NCBI GenBank assembly: GCA_964500525.1 | Contig: CAZCOE010000029.1 | Span: 1 to 27,692 of the forward strand | Direction: 5' to 3' | Source of the DNA: RGIG7378 sp964500525 | GTDB lineage: Bacteria; Bacillota; Clostridia; RGIG7378 | DNA length: 27,692 nucleotides | Part shown: in pieces, positions 15,805 through 22,211 of the stretch | How the letters are laid out: every line of letters starts with the position of its first letter | Position numbering within the stretch: the stretch's first letter is position 1 | Notes under the pieces: model-generated | Databases searched by the model: none | What the model saw: only the letters and a program-made list of their open reading frames with translations | Told to the model about the DNA's origin: nothing | Position numbers and translations under genes: made by a program

Positions 15805-16590
15805 TCAGCTTCGCCCGGCGCTTTTCTTCACAGCCTCCATGACAGCGCCTCGCATACAGCCCTTTTCCAGGGCATATACACCCTGTATGGTGACGCCTCC
15901 CGGGCTGGTTACAGCATCCTTGAGCTGGCCGGGGTGCTGCCCGCTGTGCAGCGCCAGCTCCGCTGCCCCTCTGATTGTCTCGGCAGCGTATTTGATGGCC
16001 TTGTCTCTGGGCAGGCCACAGTACACTGCCCCATCTGCCAATGCTTCCATAAACATATACACATAGGCAGGGCCGCAGCCGGTCAGGGCCATGGCTGCGT
16101 CCATCTGAGACTCGGGCAGTGGGTCTACGGTGCCTGCTGCAGACAAGGCCTGCCGGAGCTCTGCCAGGCTATCCTCTGTTACGCCGGCAGAGGCAGAGTA
16201 CAGAATAATGCCCTTACCTACAGAAACAGGAGTGTTGGGCATTATTCTGACAACGGGAGCTCCGGCAGTCATGCCGGACAGCTCTTCTATAGTCAGTCCC
16301 GCTGCCATTGAAACTACAACTGCTTCTCCCGCCCTCCGGGCCAGCAGATCTTTGATCTCTGATAAAACCATAGGAACCGTCTTGGGCTTAACTCCCAGGA
16401 AGATGTATCGGCATTGAGCCGCTATTTCCCTGTTTGTGCAATAGTTTGCTCCCAGGCCGGCTGCCAGGTCGGCGGCCCTGTTTGACGCGCCTCCGGACAG
16501 TCCAATCTCCTGGGGAGGAACCACCTTGGCCACTGCCTCAGCCAGGGCTCCGCCCATATTTCCGCAGCCTATAAATCCATACTTCATCAT
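15805..16590 (-). CDS. proC: Pyrroline-5-carboxylate reductase
   Basis: The last step of proline synthesis: NAD(P)H reduction of pyrroline-5-carboxylate. It is 261 residues, the normal family length. The nucleotide-binding GxGxMG is at residues 8-14 (GCGNMGG), the VVRIMPNTPVSVGKG block lies near 112-126 and the ALTGCGPAYVYMFMEALADG signature near 168-187. SPGGVTIQGVYALE near the C-terminus is the usual oligomer and substrate region. The ATG overlaps the proA stop by 4 bases (ATGA), so it is coupled to proA. The gene ends 8 bases from the MITE-like repeat. Confidence 0.95.
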   Translation of the reverse strand: MMKYGFIGCGNMGGALAEAVAKVVPPQEIGLSGGASNRAADLAAGLGANYCTNREIAAQCRYIFLGVKPKTVPMVLSEIKDLLARRAGEAVVVSMAAGLTIEELSGMTAGAPVVRIMPNTPVSVGKGIILYSASAGVTEDSLAELRQALSAAGTVDPLPESQMDAAMALTGCGPAYVYMFMEALADGAVYCGLPRDKAIKYAAETIRGAAELALHSGQHPGQLKDAVTSPGGVTIQGVYALEKGCMRGAVMEAVKKSAGRS

Positions 16591-17843
16591 CTCACCTGTC
16601 CTCTCCCTCGAACCACATACTTATATGTGTTCAGCTCCATTAGCCCCATGGGGCCGCGGGCATGCATTTTCTGTGTGGAAATGCCCATTTCACAGCCCAG
16701 TCCGAACTCTCCCCCATCTGTAAAGCGGGTAGATGCATTCACATACACTGCTGCGCTGTCCACAGCCCGGACAAACTGCTCTGCCGCATGGGCGTTCTCT
16801 GTAATAATGGCGTCGCTGTGGCGGGTAGAATGGAGCCCAATATGCTGTATGGCCTGGGCAGGGCCCTCCACCACCTTAACTGCCATAATATAATCCAAAA
16901 ATTCTGTATCGTAGTCCTCCGGCCCTGCTGCCTTAGCCGGGATAATTGCCATAACGTCTGCATCTCCTCTGAGTTCCACAGGCTTGAGCCCCTTGGCAAT
17001 TCGCTCATCCACCAGGCGCTCCTTAAGGGCTGGCAGGAATACCGGTGCAATGGACCTGTCCACCAGGCAGCATTCCGCTGCATTGCATACAGAGGGTCTG
17101 CTGGTCTTGGCGTTGTCGATAATGTTGACAGCCATATCCACATCTGCCTCTCCATGGACGTAGATGTGGCAAATGCCTGTGCCTGTCTGAATGCAGGGCA
17201 CTGTGGCCTGCTGTACACAGGCTGAAATCAGGCCCGCTCCCCCTCTGGGAATCAGCAAATCCACGTAGTCCACAGCAGTCATCAGCTCCTGGGCACCCTG
17301 GCGGGTCCGATCCTCCACCAGTCCGATCATGTCCCGGGGCAATCCCACCGAGTCCAGTCCGGCTCTGAGGGCATCCACAATAGCCTTGGCGGACTGCCAG
17401 GCCTCCTTGCCGCACCTGAGTACACAGCAGTTTCCGCTCATTATGGCCAATGCGGCTGCATCCGAGGTTACATTAGGTCTGCTCTCGTATATGATAGCCA
17501 ATACTCCAAAGGGTACCGATATTTTCTCAATGGCGATTCCGTTAGGTCTGACTACGGTATCCATAACCCGTCCTACAGGATCCGGCAGCTGGGCCACCTG
17601 GCGCATTCCCTGTGCCATGGCCTGGATTCTCTGGGCAGACAGCCGCAGTCTGTCCAACATGACCTCTCCGGTATACTGTCGAGCTGCCTCTACATCTGCA
17701 TGGTTCTTCTCAAGTATGTTATCTGTATTGGCCTCCAGGGCATCTGCCATGGCCATCAGTGCCCGGCTCTTTGCCTCTGTGGTCTGCATTGCTGCAATTG
17801 TCTTAACCGCTGCGGTTCTCTGCAGCACTTCCATAGTTGTCAT
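16587..17843 (-). CDS. proA: Gamma-glutamyl phosphate reductase
   Basis: The second step of proline synthesis: NADPH reduction of glutamyl-5-phosphate to the semialdehyde. It is 418 residues, a full-length member of the aldehyde-dehydrogenase superfamily. The catalytic cysteine is Cys253 in RPSVCNAAE. Other family blocks are PFGVLAIIYESRPNVT (111-126), LIPRGGAGLI (197-206) and the C-terminal RFTDGGEFGLGCEMGIST. It starts 1 base after the proB stop. Its ribosome site AGGAGAG is made by the last codons of proB, so ProB and ProA, which hand over an unstable intermediate, are tightly coupled. Confidence 0.96.
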   Translation of the reverse strand: MTTMEVLQRTAAVKTIAAMQTTEAKSRALMAMADALEANTDNILEKNHADVEAARQYTGEVMLDRLRLSAQRIQAMAQGMRQVAQLPDPVGRVMDTVVRPNGIAIEKISVPFGVLAIIYESRPNVTSDAAALAIMSGNCCVLRCGKEAWQSAKAIVDALRAGLDSVGLPRDMIGLVEDRTRQGAQELMTAVDYVDLLIPRGGAGLISACVQQATVPCIQTGTGICHIYVHGEADVDMAVNIIDNAKTSRPSVCNAAECCLVDRSIAPVFLPALKERLVDERIAKGLKPVELRGDADVMAIIPAKAAGPEDYDTEFLDYIMAVKVVEGPAQAIQHIGLHSTRHSDAIITENAHAAEQFVRAVDSAAVYVNASTRFTDGGEFGLGCEMGISTQKMHARGPMGLMELNTYKYVVRGRGQVR

Positions 17844-17844
17844 A

Positions 17845-18621
17845 TTACTCTCCTGCCCTCCGGGAATGGAATCTGGTTCCCACGGGCTTGCCCTCTACAA
17901 TGTCATACAGGATCTCCGGGTTGGCTCCCTGGGCAATTATCATATCGCATCCGGTGGCAGTAACAATTCCTGCCGCAGTCAACTTGGTCTGCATGCCTCC
18001 TGTGCCTCGGCGGGTGCCGGCCCCTCCCGCTCCGTTCATTATATTGGGGGTGAGCTCATATACCTCAGGGATAAGCTTGGCCTCCGGGTCTATACGCGGG
18101 TCTCCGGAATAGAGACCGTCAATATCCGACAAGATAACCAACAATTCTGCACCTATTGCAGAGGCAACTATGGCGGATAGGGTATCGTTGTCTCCCACTG
18201 CAATTTCCTCGGTCTCCACTGTGTCATTTTCGTTGATGATAGGCAGGACTCCCATTTCCAACAGCCGTTCCACGGTATTGATAAAGTTGCCCAGCCTGGC
18301 CGAGTCCTCAATATCTGCTCCGGTGAGCAAGATCTGGCCTACGGTGTGGCCAAACTCACCAAATGTCCTGTCGTAGTAGTCCATGAGTTCGCACTGTCCC
18401 ACTGCGGATACAGCCTGCTTGGTAGGCATATCCTGGGGATGCCGGGACAGGCCCAGCTTGCACACGCCCATGGCAATAGCTCCTGAGGACACCAACACAA
18501 CCTGATTCCCTGCGTTCATCAGGTCGGACACCACCTGACAAAGCTTGTGAAATCTGCGTATGTTAATGCCACCTCCCTCATGGGTCAAGGTGGAACTGCC
18601 TATTTTAATTACCAGCTTCAT
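17845..18621 (-). CDS. proB: Glutamate 5-kinase, short form without PUA domain
   Basis: The first and normally proline-inhibited step of proline synthesis: ATP-dependent phosphorylation of glutamate. The amino-acid-kinase domain is complete: KIGSSTL at 6-12, VLVSSGAIAMG at 42-52, PIINENDTV at 127-135, GDNDTLSA at 143-150 and GTGGMQTKL at 206-214. At 258 residues it lacks the C-terminal PUA domain of the roughly 370-residue E. coli enzyme; the next gene begins 1 base after the stop, so this is not a frameshift. The ATG at 18621 has GAGG 7 bases ahead. An open extension of 96 codons upstream crosses the promoter and the CotH-type gene and is not coding. Confidence 0.94.
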   Translation of the reverse strand: MKLVIKIGSSTLTHEGGGINIRRFHKLCQVVSDLMNAGNQVVLVSSGAIAMGVCKLGLSRHPQDMPTKQAVSAVGQCELMDYYDRTFGEFGHTVGQILLTGADIEDSARLGNFINTVERLLEMGVLPIINENDTVETEEIAVGDNDTLSAIVASAIGAELLVILSDIDGLYSGDPRIDPEAKLIPEVYELTPNIMNGAGGAGTRRGTGGMQTKLTAAGIVTATGCDMIIAQGANPEILYDIVEGKPVGTRFHSRRAGE

Positions 18622-18652
18622 GGGTATACCTCTTCCAAAACGTGAATATTTG

Positions 18653-18682
18653 AAGAATATATTCTTTATTATGGGAACGCAA
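18653..18682 (-). promoter_or_regulatory. proBAC promoter with a 14-bp palindrome over the -10 box
   Basis: Minus-strand TTGCGT (18677-18682), a 17-base spacer and TATTCT (18654-18659). A perfect palindrome AAGAATATATTCTT at 18653-18666 covers the -10 box and is a candidate repressor site. I saw no T-box leader. Confidence 0.5.
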
Positions 18683-18713
18683 CAATTTAGCCTGATAAAG
18701 TCCCAAATGGACA

Positions 18714-18743
18714 AAATAGCGGAATGTTTAGTGAACGCTATTT
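18714..18743 (-). terminator. Weak hairpin terminator after the CotH-type gene
   Basis: An 8-bp perfect stem (AAATAGCG 18714-18721 with CGCTATTT 18736-18743), 14-base loop, then UUUUGU in the minus-strand RNA. It begins 9 bases after the stop codon. The stem is AU-rich, so read-through into proBAC is possible. Confidence 0.5.
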
Positions 18744-18752
18744 GCGATTGGC

Positions 18753-20462
18753 CTAGAAATCTGTCAGGGGCAGATTCCAGTCCTGGCTGTCCAGCCACTG
18801 CCACCGACTGTTGATATATTCCCTCAGCCGCTGCACCTGGGCATCGTAGGTCTTGTAGTTCACGGCGCTGTAGGGCTGTCCAAACAGCCTGGTGTCCATA
18901 ACGTCCCATACCTCAAAGTTAAATAGTGCAGAGGGGGTTATCCGCTTCTCCATGGCGTCCAGCTGGGAATTCATCCGATCCAGCAGGTCATACTTGATCT
19001 CTGCCCACCTGGTCCTCAACCGGTTAATAAACTCCTCGTCTGCAGCCAGGCAGTTGATCCAGTTCAGTCTGACATATGTGTCTTCGTCGGCAGAGCCAAT
19101 GGTGGCCCAGGTTCCGTAGGAATAGCGGTGGAAGTTGCCAAAGGCCAGGTCAAAATCCCAAATGGGGCCCATTTGCAGCTTGCCTCCGGGGCTCAATGTC
19201 ATATAGCAGCTGCGCCTCATACAGCCATCCAGGTTGTATGTCATCTCGTAGGTAATAACCCAGTCCACCAGGGAATCCACATCGATGAGCTCCTCATAGT
19301 ACTGGAGATATTTAACCGCATTGTCGCATTGGCGCAGGTATGCCTTAATGTCATTCACCTGCTCCCCGGTGATTACCTCCTCCTCGGGATAGTGGATGGT
19401 GAAATTGCGCAGGTATCCTACTGTGTAGTAGGGGGGCGGATTCTCGGCGTCGTCGTCCCGGCCTCCCAATTCGATGAGGAATGACAGGGAATCATCTCCC
19501 TCCTCAGGTTCGATATCCACCCGGCCCTTCTTAACCTCTATCTGCTCTCCAATGGTATATACGCCTACGTATTCTCCGTTGAAGAACACATCCACAGGAT
19601 ATTGATGGGTAGTATAGGCCAGATTGTCCAGCACCTCAGCCATGTCCATGGCCAGGTAGTTCTGCATCAGGGTCTTGTCGGAATGGTTGGCAATCATGAC
19701 CCACTTCTTGTTGGGGGCCATGCCCAGGATCTCCGTCTTGGTGTCGAATTTGATCTTGTACGACTTCTTGTCGTAATGCTCCCAGGAGGACTGTCCCCGG
19801 CCGCGGATCTGTATAGTCTTGGGCTCAAAGCTCTGGAACTGGCTCATGTATGAATCGGAGCAGTCCAGAGAGAATGTGCCGGTTACGTATTGGGTCTTGG
19901 AGGTAATGGGCTGGCCGGAGTCGGTAGTTATATATACTATGGGCAGCTCGTGTTTGCTGTATTCGATGTCTACCTTGTATTCCCTGGAGTAACCCTGCTG
20001 GTCTGTAACGGTGCAGACACAGTCCCGGGTCAGGTTTACAGTGCCGTCTCCATTGAGGGATTCGCTGTTAAATGAAACTGTGCCCTTGCCCGCATCCACA
20101 TAGGGCTTGGCTGCGGCCAGCATGTTCCGGCTGACCAGATAGGAAACCGTCAATGTAACCTGCTGCTCACCAATATCGAACACCAGGTCCTTGTCTATGC
20201 CGTTTTGGCCGGCAGGCAGAGTGAATCTCCTGATAGACTCCTGACACACAGGTGGAGTGGGCGTTGGGGTTGGCTCGGGAGTTGCAGACGGGGTTGAGGT
20301 GGGAACGGCTGTAGGCGCAGCTCCCGGAGTGGGAGTGGGTGTAGAGGCAGCCGTGGGGGTAGGTTCAGGATTTCTGTCACAGGATACTATCCCCACAGTG
20401 ACGGCCACGGAAATCACGATTACCAATATGTAAATCAGCCTTGTCAATGTGACTTTGTTCAT
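18753..20462 (-). CDS. CotH-type kinase-fold lipoprotein
   Basis: A 569-residue surface lipoprotein with lipobox IVSC (Cys28), a Thr/Pro-rich linker at about 32-71 (repeated PTPTP), a beta-rich region (about 78-170), then a CotH domain. The CotH hallmarks are the loop GRGQSSW at 221-227 with Lys233 (KKSYKIKF), ANHSDKTLMQNY at 258-269, VDVFFNGEYVGVY at 290-302 and PIWDFDLAFGN at 433-443 with metal-binding Asp436 and Asp438. CotH proteins are atypical protein kinases first known from spore coats; outside spores they occur on cell surfaces and in cellulosome-like systems. I chose ATG 20462, which has GGAG 6 bases ahead; an ATG 12 bases upstream has no ribosome site. The phosphorylation target is unknown. 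Confidence 0.82.
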   Translation of the reverse strand: MNKVTLTRLIYILVIVISVAVTVGIVSCDRNPEPTPTAASTPTPTPGAAPTAVPTSTPSATPEPTPTPTPPVCQESIRRFTLPAGQNGIDKDLVFDIGEQQVTLTVSYLVSRNMLAAAKPYVDAGKGTVSFNSESLNGDGTVNLTRDCVCTVTDQQGYSREYKVDIEYSKHELPIVYITTDSGQPITSKTQYVTGTFSLDCSDSYMSQFQSFEPKTIQIRGRGQSSWEHYDKKSYKIKFDTKTEILGMAPNKKWVMIANHSDKTLMQNYLAMDMAEVLDNLAYTTHQYPVDVFFNGEYVGVYTIGEQIEVKKGRVDIEPEEGDDSLSFLIELGGRDDDAENPPPYYTVGYLRNFTIHYPEEEVITGEQVNDIKAYLRQCDNAVKYLQYYEELIDVDSLVDWVITYEMTYNLDGCMRRSCYMTLSPGGKLQMGPIWDFDLAFGNFHRYSYGTWATIGSADEDTYVRLNWINCLAADEEFINRLRTRWAEIKYDLLDRMNSQLDAMEKRITPSALFNFEVWDVMDTRLFGQPYSAVNYKTYDAQVQRLREYINSRWQWLDSQDWNLPLTDF

Positions 20463-20531
20463 ATCCTGCTCCATAACCCAATTTAGAATAACTATATCAC
20501 ATATCCCTTAGACGGGAAACGGTCTGTTCAG

Positions 20532-20560
20532 TTCACTTTGCAACATTCCTTTGGTATACT
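20532..20560 (+). promoter_or_regulatory. Promoter directly against the lipoprotein start codon
   Basis: TTCACT (20532-20537), a 17-base spacer and TATACT (20555-20560). The -10 box ends only 6 bases before ATG 20567, so the transcript should begin at or next to the start codon. Confidence 0.5.
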
Positions 20561-20566
20561 GGGACC

Positions 20567-21112
20567 ATGAGAAAAATTATTCTGCTGACAACAATTGCAT
20601 TGATGTGCCTATGTGTCTTATCCGGCTGTTCCGGAGAGGTAAATATTCCCATGCGCACCGCCAGACAGGCCTCGGACCTGATCCTGGACTGCGCCGTTCC
20701 CACAGATTGCGAGGTCAGGGACATTAGCCGGGAGTTCGGCCTGGACGACAGGTTTATAGTATATGGTCTGTACACCGACACCGGGGTCAGAGCTGCCTAT
20801 GTGACTCTGTACTCCAACGACAATGCAGATCTGGTAATGGCCACATTGAGAGTATCCCTGTCCTGTGACGTTTCCCACACTCAGCTGGGAATGGACTGGG
20901 TCAATGCCTGCCTGAACAAGCTGTACCCACGGCTGAAGGGTTCCCTGCTGGACCGGCTCACCCGGGATTGTCCATGGAATGTGGACTCACTGTCTGCCCT
21001 GGCCATGGGCACCCAAATTACAGAGGAACTATCCAAGGACTCCCAGACATTGGTATATGACGTTATGGGATGCCATTATGCCAGCCTCCAGCTGTGGCTT
21101 ATGGAGGAATAA
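20567..21112 (+). CDS. Uncharacterised small lipoprotein
   Basis: A 181-residue protein of no family I recognise. It has a clear lipoprotein signal: Met-Arg-Lys, a hydrophobic core and lipobox LSGC (Cys21). The mature part is mixed alpha/beta and contains several cysteines (within DLILDCAVPTDCEV, SLSCDV, VNACLN, RDCPW and MGCHY), unusual for an exported protein and perhaps disulfide-bonded. There is no ribosome site before the ATG (GGGACC only) and the promoter abuts it. The stop overlaps the next start by one base (TAATG), so it is coupled to the pseudouridine synthase gene, a pairing with no obvious functional logic. Confidence 0.7.
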   Translation: MRKIILLTTIALMCLCVLSGCSGEVNIPMRTARQASDLILDCAVPTDCEVRDISREFGLDDRFIVYGLYTDTGVRAAYVTLYSNDNADLVMATLRVSLSCDVSHTQLGMDWVNACLNKLYPRLKGSLLDRLTRDCPWNVDSLSALAMGTQITEELSKDSQTLVYDVMGCHYASLQLWLMEE

Positions 21113-21726
21113 TGCGCTATTACATGTTGAACAAGCCCTATGGCTCTGTCTCTGCCCGCTCCGACTCCAACCATCCCACGGTTATGGACTGTTTCCCCAC
21201 TGAGGACAGGAATGTGCTGTTTCCCATAGGCCGCCTGGACGGGGAAACCACCGGACTAATGATAATCACCGACGATGGCAGTCTGTGCCAGAGACTGGCA
21301 AATCCGGAATCTGGAGTGGAAAAGGAGTATTATTTTGCCGCCTTTGGTAGAATCTCCCCGGAGGGGCTGGCACAGCTGACCGCAGGGTTGGAGCTTCCCG
21401 GCAGCGGCTTCAGAACCGCTCCCGCCCAGGTTCATATAGAGGAGGAGACCACCGTTCTTTCCGCAGCACATATGCTGCCCCGGTCCATTTCCGATTCTGC
21501 ATTGAAAAACCCCACCGGTCCCGTAACCATAGGACGCATCTGTATAACCCAGGGGCATCGGCACCAGGTAAGACTCATGCTCAAGGCTGCAGGCTGTCAC
21601 GTGTTTGTGCTGCAGCGCAGGCGGATAGGCGGTCTGTTCCTGGACCCGACTCTGGAACCGGGGCAGTACCGGCCATTGACTCCTGAGGAAGTCCGATTCC
21701 TGCAGGCGGAATCTGCCCGGAAATAG
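21112..21726 (+). CDS. RsuA/RluB/E/F-family pseudouridine synthase without S4 domain
   Basis: A 204-residue enzyme that should convert a uridine in ribosomal RNA to pseudouridine. The catalytic motif GRLDGETTGLMIITDDG is at 40-56, with the nucleophile Asp43. A KEYYFA segment follows, and near the C-terminus come HRHQVRLML and a RRIGG block typical of the family. The chain starts directly with YMLNKPYG, so the N-terminal S4 RNA-binding domain of RsuA and RluB is missing, as in the RluE type. The ATG at 21112 shares one base with the preceding stop and has GGAGG 4 bases ahead. The longer in-frame start at 21070 lies inside the lipoprotein gene. The target uridine cannot be told from sequence. 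Confidence 0.83.
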   Translation: MRYYMLNKPYGSVSARSDSNHPTVMDCFPTEDRNVLFPIGRLDGETTGLMIITDDGSLCQRLANPESGVEKEYYFAAFGRISPEGLAQLTAGLELPGSGFRTAPAQVHIEEETTVLSAAHMLPRSISDSALKNPTGPVTIGRICITQGHRHQVRLMLKAAGCHVFVLQRRRIGGLFLDPTLEPGQYRPLTPEEVRFLQAESARK

Positions 21727-21791
21727 TCCCATCCTCCGGAACAAGGCTATGCATTATGGCTGCGTTATGGCTGTCTCTGCAGCGGGTTGCC

Positions 21792-22097
21792 TCAATTGCA
21801 GAAATAGGGCTCTATCTCCCGGCGTTCTCTGTAGCCCACGGCCTTCTTCACCGGGATGCCATCCTTGAACAGCAGCAATGTGGGCAAATCCGCAGCCCTG
21901 TATTTGAACGCAATCTCCAGGTTCTCATCCACGTTGCATCTGAAAAAGTCCATTTCCGGATGGTCTGCTGCCATTTCCTCCACTATGGGGGACAACATGG
22001 CACAGGGGGCGCACCAATTGGCATAGAAGTCCACCAAAACCGGCTTGGAGTTCTCCAAAACCATTTCCCGGAAGTTGTCCTTGTCTATCTCTGTCAT
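21792..22097 (-). CDS. Thioredoxin with WCAPC active site
   Basis: A 101-residue single-domain thioredoxin, a cytoplasmic thiol-disulfide reductant. The order is normal: VDFYANWCAPC at 22-32 (Cys29 and Cys32), NVDEN at 55-59, the cis-proline at 72 (ADLPTLLLF) and a GY.ER segment. The active site is WCAPC rather than WCGPC, a change that usually shifts redox potential only mildly. There is no signal peptide. I chose ATG 22097, which has GGAGG (22107-22111) 9 bases ahead, over a TTG at 22115. The gene is convergent with the pseudouridine synthase and divergent from the ABC operon. Single-gene unit; no thioredoxin reductase is nearby. Confidence 0.9.
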   Translation of the reverse strand: MTEIDKDNFREMVLENSKPVLVDFYANWCAPCAMLSPIVEEMAADHPEMDFFRCNVDENLEIAFKYRAADLPTLLLFKDGIPVKKAVGYRERREIEPYFCN

Positions 22098-22145
22098 TGC
22101 CAATATCCTCCACAAAAATTTTACAAAAAAATCTCATTTTCTCTA

Positions 22146-22174
22146 TTTACAAGATAATACAAACATGGTAATTT
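22146..22174 (+). promoter_or_regulatory. Candidate promoter of the ABC-DUF1854-ABC operon
   Basis: TTTACA (22146-22151), 17-base spacer, TAATTT (22169-22174). Other placements are possible in this AT-rich gap. A small inverted repeat (GTAATT 22168-22173 with AATTAC 22195-22200) follows just before the ribosome site. Confidence 0.35.
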
Positions 22175-22211
22175 GTCGACGTATGCGGCATAGGAATTAC
22201 GAGGCATCAAT

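Noticed and set aside
18622..18752. A T-box riboswitch before proB
   Set aside because: The gap is too short and holds no AGGGTGGNACCGCG-type motif.
18622..18909. A 96-residue N-terminal extension of glutamate kinase
   Set aside because: It crosses the promoter, a hairpin and the end of the CotH-type gene; kinases of this family start at MKLVIKIG.
21754..21773. A direct repeat TTATGGCTG occurring twice with an 11-base period
   Set aside because: Only two short copies between convergent genes; not above what chance would give.
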